Counted from the stretch's first letter, positions 23,659 through 36,335 are shown. The stretch is 64,000 nucleotides of DNA from Gyromitra esculenta (GCA_038503075.1 JBCAML010000022.1:496001-560000); one strand, 5' to 3'. The notes: generated by a model not told the origin, from the letters alone. Numbers and translations are program-made.

Positions 23659-26283
23659 ATGCCACCCAAACGCAAACGAAGCCTCGCGCTCGCAGCTGCC
23701 GAAAACGTAATCTCACTTTCACCATCCCTGCTCGACCAGATCAGAAATATGGAAGAGTTTGCCGCGCTAGGGCAGTATCTGTTCATGTTCGGCATCGAGG
23801 CGCTAAAGCTGCCAGATTTTGGCCGAGATGTGAGCTTTTCCAGCCTATATAGGTACTTTGTGAGTCGTAACGACGCTTACTAAAAGGGTGTGGTTATAGG
23901 AACTGGAGGCGGAGCTGCTGGCGCCGCAGTCAGTTCTGGTTGAGCAAATACAGATGGCGCTCATCAAGTTAGTGACGACAAATCCGAGGCTGGTCATAGA
24001 AGAATTCGATGAGCAGGCGAAAAAGCAATTCGCAAAGATGAAACCCGAAATGAACCCGTTTGGCGAAGAGGAGGTTGCTAGGGCTTTTAGGGAAATGGAT
24101 TTGTTCACGAAGGTATTTACTGACCTGTGTTGCTATTTTTTCTTCTATCCATGTCTTCCAAGCCCTGCTCGCATGTTAACTGGGATAGATCCGTATACTA
24201 CATCAACTTTCCGTGTGGACTTTCATCCATCCCAGCCAGATACGCGAAAAGATGGGGGATATAGACCCTCAAGAGGAGCTAAGTTGGGTAAATTTCCACC
24301 ATGTCTAGCTTCCGAACCACGCTAATTTCCCACAATAGAGAATGGATCACTGTGGCTATGATAGACATGAAAACACTTACTATATCCTCGACGATAACCG
24401 ATTGTACCGCCGAACGCCCTTCACGGAAGCTGTCGCTCCAACGAAGAAAAAAGTGCAACCGAAGCAGCGCAAGGGGAGGAAACGTAGACGAGTATCGGCA
24501 GCCATTGCTGAGGATTCGGAGGAGAGCGCCTCGGCTAGAGAAATCAATCAGAGTATGCAGTGGTCATGCATCTGTATAACCCCACAGGAGTGGGAGGTAT
24601 TTGTGACTGGGTTGAAGGACTCGAAGGATGAAGATGAGAAAGCCCTGTATGAATATTTGGATGGGGAGGTATTGCCAGAGATTCACCAAGCTGAGAATGT
24701 AAGGGCTTGGGCTTGCTCCTAACTGTTTGACGAGTGCATACGTGTTGACGGGTAATGTGCTGTAGCTTCGACAGAAAAGGTTACTCGACCTCGAGAAAGA
24801 ACGACAGAAACAGGAGGCTGTGGCTAATAGAAAACGTTCTTCTCGTATTGACGAGAAGATGGCTCGTCGAAAGGAGGAAGAGGAGAAGGTGGCCGAGGCA
24901 CGCAGACAGGAAGAACTTTTGCGCAAGGCTCAAGCCGAGGAGCGGAAGAGAGAGAAGGTATGCAACCATTTCTTCACTACGCGAATCGTTCAACAGGAAT
25001 CCGACCTTGTATACTTACACACAGTGCAGGAACGAGAGGCTCGTTTGGTGGTGCGTGAGCGACAAAACAAAGAGCGAGAACGGCGATTGCACACCCAAGG
25101 AGTAGAAAGCAGTTCCACATCTTGCGATGGCAGCGTTAGTGGTCTCAGGACTTCAACAAGAGTCCAAACAAGAGGATCACGACGATCACGGCGATCTTCG
25201 TCGAAGGAGGATGGTAGCTGGGTATTTGATTGTCGTTGTGGGGTTCATGGTAAATACTCCCCTTCATTCATACGATTTTATTTTATTTATTCCCTAGGGG
25301 GCTAACTTTGCCTATCCGGTAGGGATACAATACGTGGGTCTTACATACAGAAGCACCGATCCAAGGGATTTTTTTGGACGTGCGGGGAAGCTGATATCCT
25401 TTTATTTTATTTCTGTTTCTAGGAGGACGGATCGAAGATCGTTGCGTGTGATAAATGCGACATCTGGCAGCATCTCGCCTGCCAGAACCTCCCGCCATCA
25501 TTTACAGAAGGCGATTTCACTTGTGAGCGATGCCGACACCGAGAAGCCCAGACCCAGGCCAGGAATGGCGCCCGCATGACCATTAAACTTCGTATCGGGC
25601 CCCAAGGCATGATATCGTCAACGAGCTCCCTACAAAGTCACCATCGAGGCGAAAACATATCGTCGCTCGCTGCCTCGACAACCCCCAATCAGCTGCACAC
25701 GTATCCCCATGAGCCCCGAGCAGAGTTCCCGGACGGATCAACATACGAGACATTACTGGTTTCCAAAAGCAACACCCAGAGCCATGAAGATGTAGAGATG
25801 CAGAGGGTTACAGAACAGCCTACGAATCAGAGCCTCTCCGTATCAAGTCAGTCTAAAGTTGGTAGAGTTACGGACGGCAGCAGTGCGGGGGAGGGATCAG
25901 CGCAAGCCTCAGCGGACTTTCTTCTACTCATAGCAGATCCAGAGCACGTCACACCGATCAGTTCCCGACAGTTAGGTAACGAGATCGTAACTGAAAATTA
26001 CAGTATACTGAAAGTTACTCAGAAGCCTTGTCCCCTTACTGCACCCCGCGAGGATAGACCCACACTGCAGAAACAGGTACTTGTAAACGGCATCCCCGCC
26101 GCTGTTTCTGACGCTATCACAGATCGATCGCCGTCCCCGGAGAAGGATGCCACTCTTACCCTCACGAACAATCGTAGTTCTACCCCCATTGGCTCGACGA
26201 GAAAGAATAGCGCACGCCCTTATCACGAACCTTCCTACACTCAAAACATCCTCGCCAGTCCAGCAACCCCCGCAAACGCCTAA
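23659..26283 (+). CDS. DDT-like/PHD-finger chromatin protein
   Basis: Eight exons: 23659-23829, 23900-24112, 24189-24287, 24339-24698, 24766-24957, 25030-25249, 25323-25333 and 25423-26283; about 708 residues. Residues 25-190 (LLDQIRNMEEFAALGQYLFM ... FTKIRILHQLSVWTFIHPSQ) look like the DDT/WHIM-type region of ISWI-associated and RSF1-like remodelling factors. LSWRMDHCGYDRHENTYYIL resembles the WHIM motif that contacts DNA and ISWI. A charged coiled coil (E/R/K-rich, about 280-380) follows. A C4HC3 PHD finger at about 413-460 is visible: CRC, CDKC, IWQH, AC, CERC. The tail is disordered. The likely role is histone-tail recognition in a remodelling complex, inferred from domains only. Exon 7 is an 11-nt microexon needed to join HG to EDGSK in frame; the exon 1 donor could also be 30 nt further on. 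Confidence 0.78.
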
Positions 26284-29260
26284 GCCTATACTCCATAATG
26301 GGGGGGATAAATACCTGCTAAGGGCGTTTTATCTCCCCACGTCCAAGCACCAAGTCCATTACTCGTGTGCATACTCCTTTTTTTTTCTTAAGATAAAATA
26401 AGTTAAATTGTGCACGCCAGCCCTTTCATTTCGGCAATGGCTATAAGCCAAGATCGAGTTGTCAAGCCTATTAATTAAATAAGATATGTGGAGGTGGGCG
26501 CCACACAAACTATAAATACGATTGAATGTCTCATATTTTGTGTTTTACACTTTAAACTACGCATCAGCAAACACTTGGCGAGAAATTTTATTGCCACATA
26601 CAGGAGCTAAGAAACCTTCTTTTTCCTGGGCGTCGATAACCAAGATCGCGGCCGATTTGCCAGATTACCGGGAGTAGTGGGGGCGATAATACATGTATCA
26701 ATTGCCCCTTTGGCAATATCATGAGTATGTTTCTCAGCGACTCACATTAAATAAATCATGGGGTCATGAGGACGGACTTTCTCAGGCATCCAAAAAACAA
26801 AACTCTTTAAAGTGCTTGCATATGTGTAGTTTTAGCATGTATCATATCGCGTCGACCGTTAGGCAGCAGAAAAGAGTGATATTTTTGGTTAATTGTCTCT
26901 GTTCAACCATGCACTTGTCAGCTATTGATGTTTAAATAATTTAGGATATTTTGTTTGCATGTGCTGGGAGGGGAAGGGGGGGGGAACCGTGAACAGCAAT
27001 ATAGGTAGCTGGATGTAGATGTAGGCTACAACGGTGATATGTGTTTGAGATTGAGATCGGGACGGAAGCGGTTGACCTAATTTACCGGCGAGCGCGTTTA
27101 GCCATGCCAAGACAATTTTGCTGCCGAGTGCTCTAGCATGATTCCGTATCAAAGGGCCAAGAGACGGCAGCCCCTACGCCTCTGCCGAAACAAGTAGAAT
27201 GGCGCTCCGGAAGGTACTCCAGTCTACCTAGCGTGTGGTGGTGACCCTGCAGAACTGGAGACGAGGCTTCCAAGGAGGTTTTTGTTCCACATGTCTTACA
27301 ATTTCCATCTTCCATGTATGTGGATGTAGATGTAGATGTAGCATGACAAGCCCAGCAGGGCTCGACCAAAGCCCCCAGACGCAGCAGCAGGGCGTAATTA
27401 CGAGGCGATTGGACCTACATACCCGCGGCTGGCGTATGTAGCAGACTGCCAACGACCTGATGCAGCAGCAGCCGAACGATATGTGCGTGGGCAGCTTAAG
27501 CCGAAAACCGCCGGAGCGCGAAGCTGGAAAGCCACACCCCTCTTTCTGCTCCACTCCATTCCCAGTGGTCTGGATGCGTGCGTCGTGCACATGCAAGGAA
27601 CCAGGCCGCATAGGGCGTGCACCTGCCTTCTCCAGAAAGCCCTAGGAAGCTTCCATGTGCAAAACAGCGTGTCTTGTATTTCGCTGTGCCCCGTATTGCT
27701 TGTTCGCACCCTGCCGTGCAGAAGCGGTAACAGTACCATGGTTTGCTGAGTCCGCTACTGCAACGCAGTCCCGCCGCTGTGTTCAGCATGCATGCAATCA
27801 CCCTTGGGTGGAGCAATTGAATCACAGAATCATCCTCTTTTGATATGATCGCCAGCCCAACCTCCAGAACAGGCTCTCGCTAGTCCCCATAGATGCTGCT
27901 CTGGAATTTCCGTGCCAATGTTTCGTGAACAATCCGTCTCCGATGGCGCGTCTAACAGCCTGAGTCCTGCTGGTTACTCCGCGAGCCAGGCTCTTGGGCC
28001 ATATCCATCCTAATAACAAATGCATCACCCCCTCCCCAGACTTCTCAAAATAGCCTTAGCCATGAGGATGCCGGATTGAATCGACGGTTTGCAGAGATGT
28101 TCACGTTAATACTTGCTACCTATCTATACATGTCAGCATTCAGCCAATTTCTTAGCCGAAAATACAACTTACGATGTAGATGGCCGCATCAAAACCACTT
28201 CTCTTCAATCCTCCGCCACGGCGGGTGGCCATCCCTCAATACTTCGCAGGCATATTTTGCCAGACACACCCTCCCCATCCCTCTATAGCTGCTGCTCTCC
28301 CCCCTCCCTCTCTCTTGGCCTTTAATAAGCTAGTCTCCCACATGATTGGCTTTGGTACATATATCTAGCCTTGCTTGCCGCTGCTGTACCACGAACAAAG
28401 AATGCCAACGACAGACTTCTCTCCAATATTTCTCTCTCTCCATCATTGAAATTTCAAACGCTTCCACTTTGGGTGGCGAACAAAGGGCAGGCGAGATATC
28501 ACGTTATATGGTTTGGATGTGCATGTTTGTTCGCACTTGACCATCGATCTGCGTAACCCAAGCACAGTCGTCGGTTTCCATCGCATCTTCCCGCTGACCT
28601 TCAGTCAGCATTTAAAATAACAGTTATTGTATGTCAAGGGGAATTGACGCGCATGAGAGTCTGTATGATCTAATCCGCATGCTTCCTAGGCTGTTATTGA
28701 AAGACCAATAATGGTATCTGCAATCTCGGTCACTTGTTTCACTCTTAACTAAACGTTGCCCATATCTAGGTATCGCTGAAGTTCGGATGAACAACGTCGT
28801 CCCTGGAAATACTGGCCCCCTGCTGCCGCTCACTCTTCCTTCTGTCGAGAGAAGAGAAGGATAATTCAATAAAAAGATAGTATTATTTCGAATCCTGAAC
28901 AACCAAAAATCTTCATTAAACGCTCTCCCAATACCCACTCTGCTTTTCACTGCGTATTCCAGCAGCATCCTTTTGTGACAAAGAGGGGAGGAAAGCTATC
29001 TTAGCACAGGTTCTAGATCCATAATCCCCGGAGCTAAACTCATCCCCTTGGTGTAGTTACCCGCTGTATTACTGACCTCTTATATTGCTGTCTGCCCCAG
29101 GCTCGACCATACCACTCTTCACAACCAATTTTGTGCCGAATCGTCCAAGTGCACGCTACGGGAAGCATTAGCATTCCACCCCACGGAAATTCTCAAGTAC
29201 CCAAATTAGTTGCAGTGTCGCACAGCTTTGAGTACTTGTGAGGATATCCTCGCAGCCCTC
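26284..29260. other. Gene-free region upstream of the HMG-box gene
   Basis: No gene recognised. Overlapping frames at 27228-27825 on both strands match no family. A TGTAGA hexamer run lies at about 27316-27340. The last kilobase is probably the promoter of the HMG-box gene. Confidence 0.35.
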
Positions 29261-31407
29261 ATGACGGCAACAATAAAACACCCACCTTCATCAGCTACAC
29301 TGAATAGTGAATTGGAGCCACATCACATCCACAACCCATTTATCGAAGTCCCTACAAACACTTCACACATTTTCCAAAACCCGGACCTGGATTTCGAATC
29401 GAAGCGCCTTTCGTCCGAACAACAATCGTATCTCAAACTCTCTACCCCGGTTCATCTGGAGCACGTGCTCGGCCAGCAAAGCTATCTTTCATCAGCTCAA
29501 GCTCCATACAACCTTGGAAACTACGGCGAACGTGTGGGCTACGGAGGTAAACATCAGTCCAACGTTTGTACCTTTTTCTTGAAGCGCTGCGATTATCTTA
29601 GAAGCTGAGAATATTGCCTCCAGATAAACATGTCATCGAACAACATGCAGCCGTCTCCGACCAACTCTCAAATTGATCTAGGGATACTAGTTAGTCGCAC
29701 TATTCTCTGAAGACTTGAGCTAGAGCCTGACATACTTGATTACGCAGAACGTAGAATACAATTTGGTGGATAGTGGATACCACGATCTGGCGGTAACTTC
29801 ACCCTATAGAGCTGGAGCCCGAAACCTTTTCTAATACTTAAGTGTGTAAAAGGAGAGCTACTTTCAGGATAATCAACGGTATTCTCCATTAGATGGAGGG
29901 GTGAGTCTTTCTCTATGTCTGTAAATTATAGAGTTTTTATTAATAACTACGGCAGTACATTCATTCTGGAAATCCACTCGACAAAGTATCTCCAGTCATA
30001 CATACAAGGTCAACTCGCAATGCGGGAGGTGATGTTTCCAGAGTCATCAATAAGCTGCCTTCTACTATTATTAAAAGCAGACCTAATGGTGAGCTTGTAA
30101 AGGTGACACGGGTGCAGAGAGCTCCCAGAAAGCGCAAGGGGAACGGTGAAAAGGCAGATAAACCTAAGCTACCCAAGCTCACAAAACCTCTAAGTGAGCT
30201 CACTAGGGACTATAATGATCTCCCGATCAAGAACATGGAACGCTGGGTCCATCGAACAGCTGAGGCTCGAAGAGAGGAAGTTGAAAAAAGAGGAGGCTAC
30301 GTCACACGTCCGATGAACTCGTTTATGCTCTACCGCTCGGCTTTCGCAGAGCGCACAAAGTTGTGGTGTCTCCAAAATAACCATCAAGTTGTCTCATCAG
30401 TTAGTGGTGAGAGTTGGCCTCTCGAACCTACAGCTATTAGGGATAAATATAACGAACTCGCCAAAATAGAACGAGGAAATCATCAGGCTGCGCATCCTGG
30501 ATACAAATTCTCTCCTAGTAAGGCTCAGAATTCAAAAAAAAGAAAGGACCCAAAGGAAGGTACGAGTGACAATGAAGGGTACATCGATGACGACGACGAT
30601 GTGAGCACAATAGGGGGTTCCCGAGTGAGGAAGAGCGCTCGTGGCGGAAAAAAGGGCGTTAAAAACTCAAATCAAATCCAAGGAGGGGATACCGCAAGTG
30701 GTTACATGGGGTTATGCTACGACCACATGGAGGGTGGTGCTCAAAGATCATCATTCACTCACAATAATCCTGGCAAGACACCTCCAATGTGCATGGGTAG
30801 CACTGATATGAGTGGTCAGTACTACCAAACGACTGTTCGGGCCAATTCCACAACACCGATTTCTCATTCCATGCATCCGGCGATAATTGAAGACGTGACG
30901 ATTCGAAAGACTCAAGCTCCAATGAGTGTGATGAATCAATCTAGGCTTTATCAAATAGGCCCCATTGACGATTACGTCCTTCAACCTAGTTTTCACCTTG
31001 CCGACAATTCGAAAGTTGATCCTGCCCTTCTTGTTGGCGAACCTGCTTGTATCAATTACAGCAGCAATTGCCAACTACAAAGCATCGACGGGGACACTAT
31101 GCTATCCGATGAATTCGTTGATGAGGGAAGCTATGAAGCTGGTCAATTCGATATCGATCGTCTGTTCGCGGCTGCGACAGATAGCCAAATCCCGGATATG
31201 CATTTTCCTGACGGCGGAATTCCTACTGATTCGATGGGTCAGTTTGAAGACAGTGGCGTAATTTCCAGGTTCGATGCTAGAAAACTACCTGGCTACGACC
31301 AAAGTGCCATGCAAGGGTTTCTAGATTTGGACAACCAAGAACCATGGAACGTGACAGGCGAAACTGTCAGTGGGGATCAATTTCGCTATGATGAATGGCT
31401 GCAGTGA
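29261..31407 (+). CDS. HMG-box transcription factor, STE11/FMF1-like
   Basis: Proposed exons: 29261-29546, 29610-29689, 29748-29792, 29868-29900 and 29956-31407; 631 residues. The last exon carries one HMG box at about residues 264-335 (TRPMNSFMLYRSAFAERTK, NNHQVVSSVSGESWPLEP, IRDKYNELAKIERGNHQ, AHPGYKFSP). It is followed by a basic stretch KKRK, then an acidic tail. The SxxSGxxWPLEP pattern and the Y-K-F-x-P end fit the fungal MATA/STE11-type HMG factors that control sexual development (such as FMF1/PaHMG5). It differs from MAT1-2-1, and no APN2 or SLA2 neighbour is visible, so I do not call it a mating-type locus. Exons 2-4 are tiny but phase-consistent. The first exon is less sure; an alternative start is the ATG at 29630. 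No function beyond DNA binding is proven by the sequence. Confidence 0.68.
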
Positions 31408-32532
31408 TATCGAGACGGCAAGAGGAGAGAGGAATATGGGTAAGCCAATGGAAGACCACATGCCATTTTATAACTATAGGGAGTATGATGTGAATTGGGT
31501 GAGAAATTCATTGAGAGAAAGGGAAACAATCCAGGGCGGATATCCCAGTTTTATCAAAGGAGCATTTTTGGGTTTCGTTTCGGATCTCTATATTTTATTT
31601 TTTTTCCTGCTAGTATTTCAACGTTGATTTCCTTGCATTACTATTTTTTCTGGGTTCTATTTCTTTTTAGGTTTTGATTTCTTTTTTCGGCTTCGTATGC
31701 CTGCGTATACAACCCTTATTGGACTATGGCTGGGTAATATCGTCTGTCTCTTGTTACACCTGTTAATGACAAAGTTGGCCAATCTTCTCGTATATTTGTT
31801 AGGAGGGCTCCTGCTTAGATGGGTGCATTCAGTCCTTATCACTATCTTCTTACCTTCGTCTTTTTGATCTTTATCTACGCTGCACGGACAATTGCCAATT
31901 TGAGTCATATACTTTCACTCCTAGCTATTATAGGACATGCACGGTAGAAACCACAGGTGTAGATATTAATACAGTACGAAAAAACCGGGTTGACCTGGTA
32001 CCGTATTGTTAAGAAATACCGGCTTAATTCTGTAGAGCTGCTGTATTCGCCGCAGCAATCTAGTAAATCTGGCATTCTCTTCGATATACCGCACATATTA
32101 CGTACAAGGTCCATCCCCTTTTTCGTACTGTAGCCATAGCTAATTTACGGTTGTATCTAATTATGCGCGAGGAAGTAAATATTTGTTTATTTTTTTTAGT
32201 TTAATAATTATACATGGCACATACGCAGGTAGAGTGTATATGGTTATTTTCTAATTAGCATTGATATTTCCGGTGTCGAGGTCAGAAAAATTGGTACTTA
32301 CATAGCAATACATTAAGATCCGTATCCATTTTTTTTTTGTTAAATCATTGTTTCATTGTTTTATCTAGGTACAAGAATATCACATGCAACCGAAGTTATA
32401 GCGTGAACAAAACCCTACTCTCTCAACCCTCCTAGACAAAAGAAAATACAAAAGAAACAAATATCCAGTGAACAAGTACTGTTGGTGGAGCCGATGATGG
32501 TGAAGTTTAGTGTGTGTGATTGGTAGAATACT
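31408..32532. other. Gene-free flank between HMG gene and element cluster
   Basis: AT-rich 3' flank with T-rich tracts. No gene or clear repeat seen before the solo-LTR-like copy at 32538. Confidence 0.4.
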
Positions 32533-32537
32533 GCTGG

Positions 32538-33402
32538 TTTCACGGATAAGAACGGGTAAAGGGTCAAGGATAATGTGTGGGTTGTTATGGTTTTGGTTAG
32601 GATGAAATAATGGCTTTGTTGTTCGGTTGTTGTTTGGGTATGAGTCATGGCATGCAGAAAGCGGGGTATTTAAGTGTTGGGTTTTTGTCGTTGATGCATC
32701 TCCTTCTTTCTCTTTCCTTAAGCAACGTTCTCGTTCACTTCTACCTGTATTACTTTAATACTATCTTTCATGGATGGTTGTTTCGTTGGCTAGTTAAAGT
32801 ACATAGGTATATGGTTGTTATGACTTGTTGTTGTTCTTTGTGTTTCCTTGAGTTTCCATTGCAATGAGTCATATGTTGGTCAGCGAAGGACAGGGTTATA
32901 GGTATATAAGCGAAGGGCGTTCCCCTCTTGTTGTACTTTTCCTTCTTCTTTCTTTAAGCAACATCTTCTATTGCCACTCTACTTGTATCCTACAAATACA
33001 AGCCAGGATTCCTACATAATCCTTCGTCGCCTTCGTGATATCTCTCTTTTTATCACCACTACATCAACGTAGTTTCACTGTCAGAGTCATCATAACTCCC
33101 CATTATTGTAGAGCCTGTGGAATCATCGTCTAAACTCCTGTCGCTAGTTTTCGTTCAAGTGGCACTGCTCACCTTTGGAGATACCAAAGGGCTTGACGAA
33201 ACCTCGCTCCTTGAGACTATCTCGGTTCTACCTCAGAACCTTCACTGTCGCTGTGAAACATCACCGATACTTTGCCTTGAAGTATATCCACCGTAGAACT
33301 TGTAGAAACACTGCACTCCTCGAATGTGTTAGTGCCTCGCTTAAGTAGCACTGCTCACCTTCAGGGATACTGAAGGGCTTAACGAGGAACTGAACCGTGA
33401 GA
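32538..33402 (+). mobile_element. Solo-LTR-like element, copy 1 (interrupted)
   Basis: Begins TTTCACGGATAAG and ends CCGTGAGA, flanked on both sides by GCTGG (32533-32537 and 33403-33407), a 5-bp target duplication. It is split by copy 2 (32766-33216 plus its duplicated CTATC); without that, it is 409 bp and aligns end to end with the copy at 36336-36735. Inside are a TATA-like GGGGTATTTAAG and a conserved block GTAGCACTGCTCACCTT. The termini are TTTCA...TGAGA, not TG...CA. Confidence 0.75.
32766..33216 (+). mobile_element. Solo-LTR-like element, copy 2, nested in copy 1
   Basis: Begins TTTCATGGATGG, ends CTCCTTGAGA, flanked by CTATC on both sides (32761-32765, 33217-33221). Contains GGTATATAAGCGAAGGG, a likely TATA box, then CTTCTTCTTTCTTTAAGCAA. 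451 bp. Closest to copy 3 at 34506. No coding capacity. Confidence 0.78.
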
Positions 33403-33707
33403 GCTGGCCTTGGTAGTAGCAGTCTACTGGCGCATCAAGCACAAACGAGGTAAAGACGAAGGCACGCACTAAGCAGAGGCGAAGAGGAAGGCTGTAACCG
33501 AGATTGCAACCGAGGAGAGAGGCCTGACCTGTATGAAAGGCAGGAGAATTGGTGGGGCCCTTGAGTCTCATAGGAGAGGGCAAAGAGTGAGTTGGTGTAT
33601 CATGATGGATGCTTCCCTTTTAAAACAAAAAGGGCACCATGAGAGGAGGAGTATCAAGAAGTGGGGGTGAAGCCAAAGTGCTAAAGACTTTTTGTTATAC
33701 CTATTGG

Positions 33708-33771
33708 TAGCTTAGTTGGTTACGACTTGAGTTCGCTTAAGATGCACACATATGGACTAGCGTTCAATCCC
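33708..33771 (+). other. tRNA-like sequence with A and B boxes
   Basis: TAGCTTAGTTGG (33708-33719) matches the tRNA A-box consensus TRGYNNARNNGG exactly, and GTTCAATCCC (33762-33771) matches the B box GWTCRANNCC. The spacing of about 42 bp between them is that of a tRNA gene. The T-stem and acceptor stem do not pair well, so this is not a convincing functional tRNA. A SINE head or a tRNA relic is more likely. Confidence 0.5.
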
Positions 33772-34074
33772 CGACCATGTCGGTTATTATTAATCTTGGT
33801 TGATTATTAATAAGATTCGGATTGGATGTTTGGTTTCCTTGTGTCATCAATGGCCGACTCTTTCGATCGACACTTCCCCGATTCGATTATACGTTGCGTC
33901 GCCGGTTAATTCCGACAATCACGCCATACGATAATGAGAGGGGTAGGAGCGAAGGAAAGCGTTTCAGGGTCTATGGGATTTCTCCATGTTAGTTCATGTT
34001 ATTACATAGCCTTTGTATTCGACGCTTGACTACTATAAGTAGTCCAGTGTTCTACCGTTGAGAAGTGTATTTCC

Positions 34075-34408
34075 GATCATTAGCGACGAAGAACGAGCCT
34101 TATCAATATTATATTGTTTCTAGCAAAATTACTTAGTGCAATTTACTCCTTTACTTGTGAATTACTTTTATCTCGCTTAGCGCGCTTGGCGTTAGCGTAT
34201 TAAAACCTTACTATTGGAAGTTCTTGCGGAGCTTTCTTTCGATCCCTACTTTGAACCCTACGGTTATCTATTAGCGGTTCATAAGAAGCAGTTAGGACTT
34301 GCGCCTGTGTATTGTGTTGCGGATAGCAACCGGGCAGGTTATAGCGTCTAGATTGTTATCTAAAGCTTCTTGGAGATTTCCTGTGCGGTAAGAAGTACCG
34401 GTCTTACA
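34075..34408 (-). repeat. Inverted repeat arm A (LTR-like, TGTAAGAC start)
   Basis: Nearly collinear, in opposite orientation, with 35262-35605. On the minus strand it starts TGTAAGACCGGTACTTCTTA, a start typical of fungal LTRs, and runs to CGTCGCTAATGATC. The high identity and loss of similarity just outside suggest two copies of one element, possibly LTRs. Confidence 0.65.
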
Positions 34409-34505
34409 CTTTTGGCCCTGTGTCACTCCTTTGCAACGCAGAAGGAGGAGTTGTTGCTTCAAGCTAATGAAGTGTAGAGGAGAGGGAGCATGTTAAGATC
34501 CATAT

Positions 34506-34915
34506 TTTCATGGATAACTGTTTTCGTTGGTTCGTTAGGTATGGGGGTACAAGGTTGTTGTGTTATGTTATTGTTCTTCATGTTTCTTTAGGTTTCCGTT
34601 GTAGTGAGTCAAGTTTTTGTCATCAAACGAGTTGGAACATGGTATATAAGCGAAGGGATTCCCCCTCTTGTTGTACTTTTCCTTCTTCTTTCTTTAAGTA
34701 ACGTCTTCTATAGTACACTCCTGTATTTTACAATACAAACCTCGGTTATACCTCATAACCTTACGCTGTCGTCGCCCTCAAGTCCTCTATACTTGAACAC
34801 TTCGTAGAGCCTGTGGAACATCGTGAATACTCTCGTCGCTTAGTTTTCCTTTCAAGTAGCACTGCTCATCTCGGGGGATACCTGAGAGCTTGAAGATAAA
34901 CCTCGCCCCTTGAGA
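34506..34915 (+). mobile_element. Solo-LTR-like element, copy 3
   Basis: Begins TTTCATGGATAACTG and ends CCCCTTGAGA, flanked by CATAT on both sides (34501-34505, 34916-34920). Contains the same GGTATATAAGCGAAGGG block as copy 2. 410 bp. Confidence 0.8.
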
Positions 34916-35220
34916 CATATCCACACTGTGAAGTTATATATACGTATATATACCACCACTCATAGATCCTATTTTATTTACCGCCGGCTCATTAATGGCA
35001 TCCGGTAGTCAATAGTGCAATTCGCTAAAATGGGGTTATGTTATAACTACATGTACAGTTGCGTCCAACAAGTTCCTGCGTTTTTGAAGTACCACAACAC
35101 AACAAACAATGTCAGACCACTCGCTCTAAAAAAAAATACACTTTTGCTTTAAAAACATAATAGAGGAGATAGCCTCATCATGCTATTGAGTTTCTATTGC
35201 TGCACAAGAGGAGGTTGTAA

Positions 35221-36334
35221 TACCACATTAACTCGAGCAAGCGGACTTCACGCTAAGACATTGTAAGACTGGTACTTCTTACCGCACAGGAAATCTCCAA
35301 GAAGCTTTAGATAACAATCTAGACGCTATAACCTGCCCGGTTGCTATCCGCAACACAATACACAGGCGCAAGTCCTAACTGCTTCTTATGAACCGCTAAA
35401 AGATAACCGTAGGGTTCAAAGTAGGGATCGAGCAAAGTTCCGTGAAGAACTTTCAATAGTAAGGTTTTATTAACTAACGCTGAAGGGCCAAGGCCTTACT
35501 AAGCGAGATAAAAGTAATTCACAAGTAAAAGAGTAAATTGCACGGAAGTAATTTTGCTAGAAACAATATAATATTGATAAGGCTTGTTCTTCGTCGCTAA
35601 TGATCCGACTCAGAGTTTACATCCACTGCGAGAGTATTTATAATGCCTCCTCTCTACTATGTTAGGGTATAGTGTGGTGTAGAGGCGCTAACTACTATGA
35701 CAACATGAAACCACTTTGCCTTATCTCCATACCCGATACCCCATTGAGTTCCCTGGCCCCGATCCGCGATTCTCCAAGCAGTATGCATGTTGGTAACACG
35801 GGAGTTACATATTCGTCTTCATTGCGTTCGTCTCTTTGAGACGATCATTTCGCCTATCCGAATCGTCGCGTAGCATTGCATTCCCTTATCTTTGTCAGTC
35901 TGTAACTCCGCCAGTTTTGGTCCGATTTGCAATCCGTTTGAACCACAGCGAAGCCAGACACTTCCCCTACATACCCTCCGGGTCCCATTCCGCCAGACGG
36001 TTTTGCTTGACGGCCTAGGGGTTACTTTTGCCCTCCGGGACAGGTCTTTTCTGGTGCTGTCCCCCCCTTCTCCAAATACTATACCTATTGGAAGGATTGG
36101 AGGCAGGGTAACAGGCACCAGTCCCGATCCGGAAGGTGCTAAGGTAGGGTAACTCCAAAGATAGGGTAACTCCAGGGCCAGGAACTCCTTCGCCAGGTAT
36201 AGGTATAACAGACATTGGAATTTCCTCTACTGGCCAAGCAGGGTCAAAGCTGAGGCGGAATTTTTGGGCGCTTTGCCTAGGGAGGCAATTCCAACATCTT
36301 AGCATGAAGTCCGCTCACTCGAGTTAATACGGTA
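35221..36334. mobile_element. 1.1-kb TIR element inserted at TA
   Basis: Left end TACCACATTAACTCGAGCAA; the right end is its inverted form (CTCGAGTTAATACGGTA). TIRs are about 38 bp. TA is duplicated relative to the empty site in the MITE copy at about 61070. The interior includes inverted-repeat arm B and GC-richer sequence with no transposase I can recognise. Likely a non-autonomous Tc1/mariner-type element. Confidence 0.75.
35262..35605 (+). repeat. Inverted repeat arm B (LTR-like, TGTAAGAC start)
   Basis: Partner of 34075-34408 in opposite orientation. Starts TGTAAGACTGGTACTTCTTA. Lies just inside the left end of the 1.1-kb TIR element. Confidence 0.65.
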
Positions 36335-36335
36335 G

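Larger units (their letters stand above)
33408..34500. other. Region between solo-LTR-like copies
   Basis: No gene. Holds a tRNA-like Pol III promoter (33708-33771) and one arm of an inverted repeat pair (34075-34408). Probably debris of larger elements. Confidence 0.4.

Noticed and set aside
27228..27825. Overlapping open frames on both strands
   Set aside because: GC-rich sequence keeps several frames open at once; none shows a domain or coding pattern.
29261..31407. MAT1-2 mating-type locus
   Set aside because: The HMG box is of the STE11/FMF1 kind and not MAT1-2-1, and no APN2, SLA2 or other mating-locus neighbour is present.
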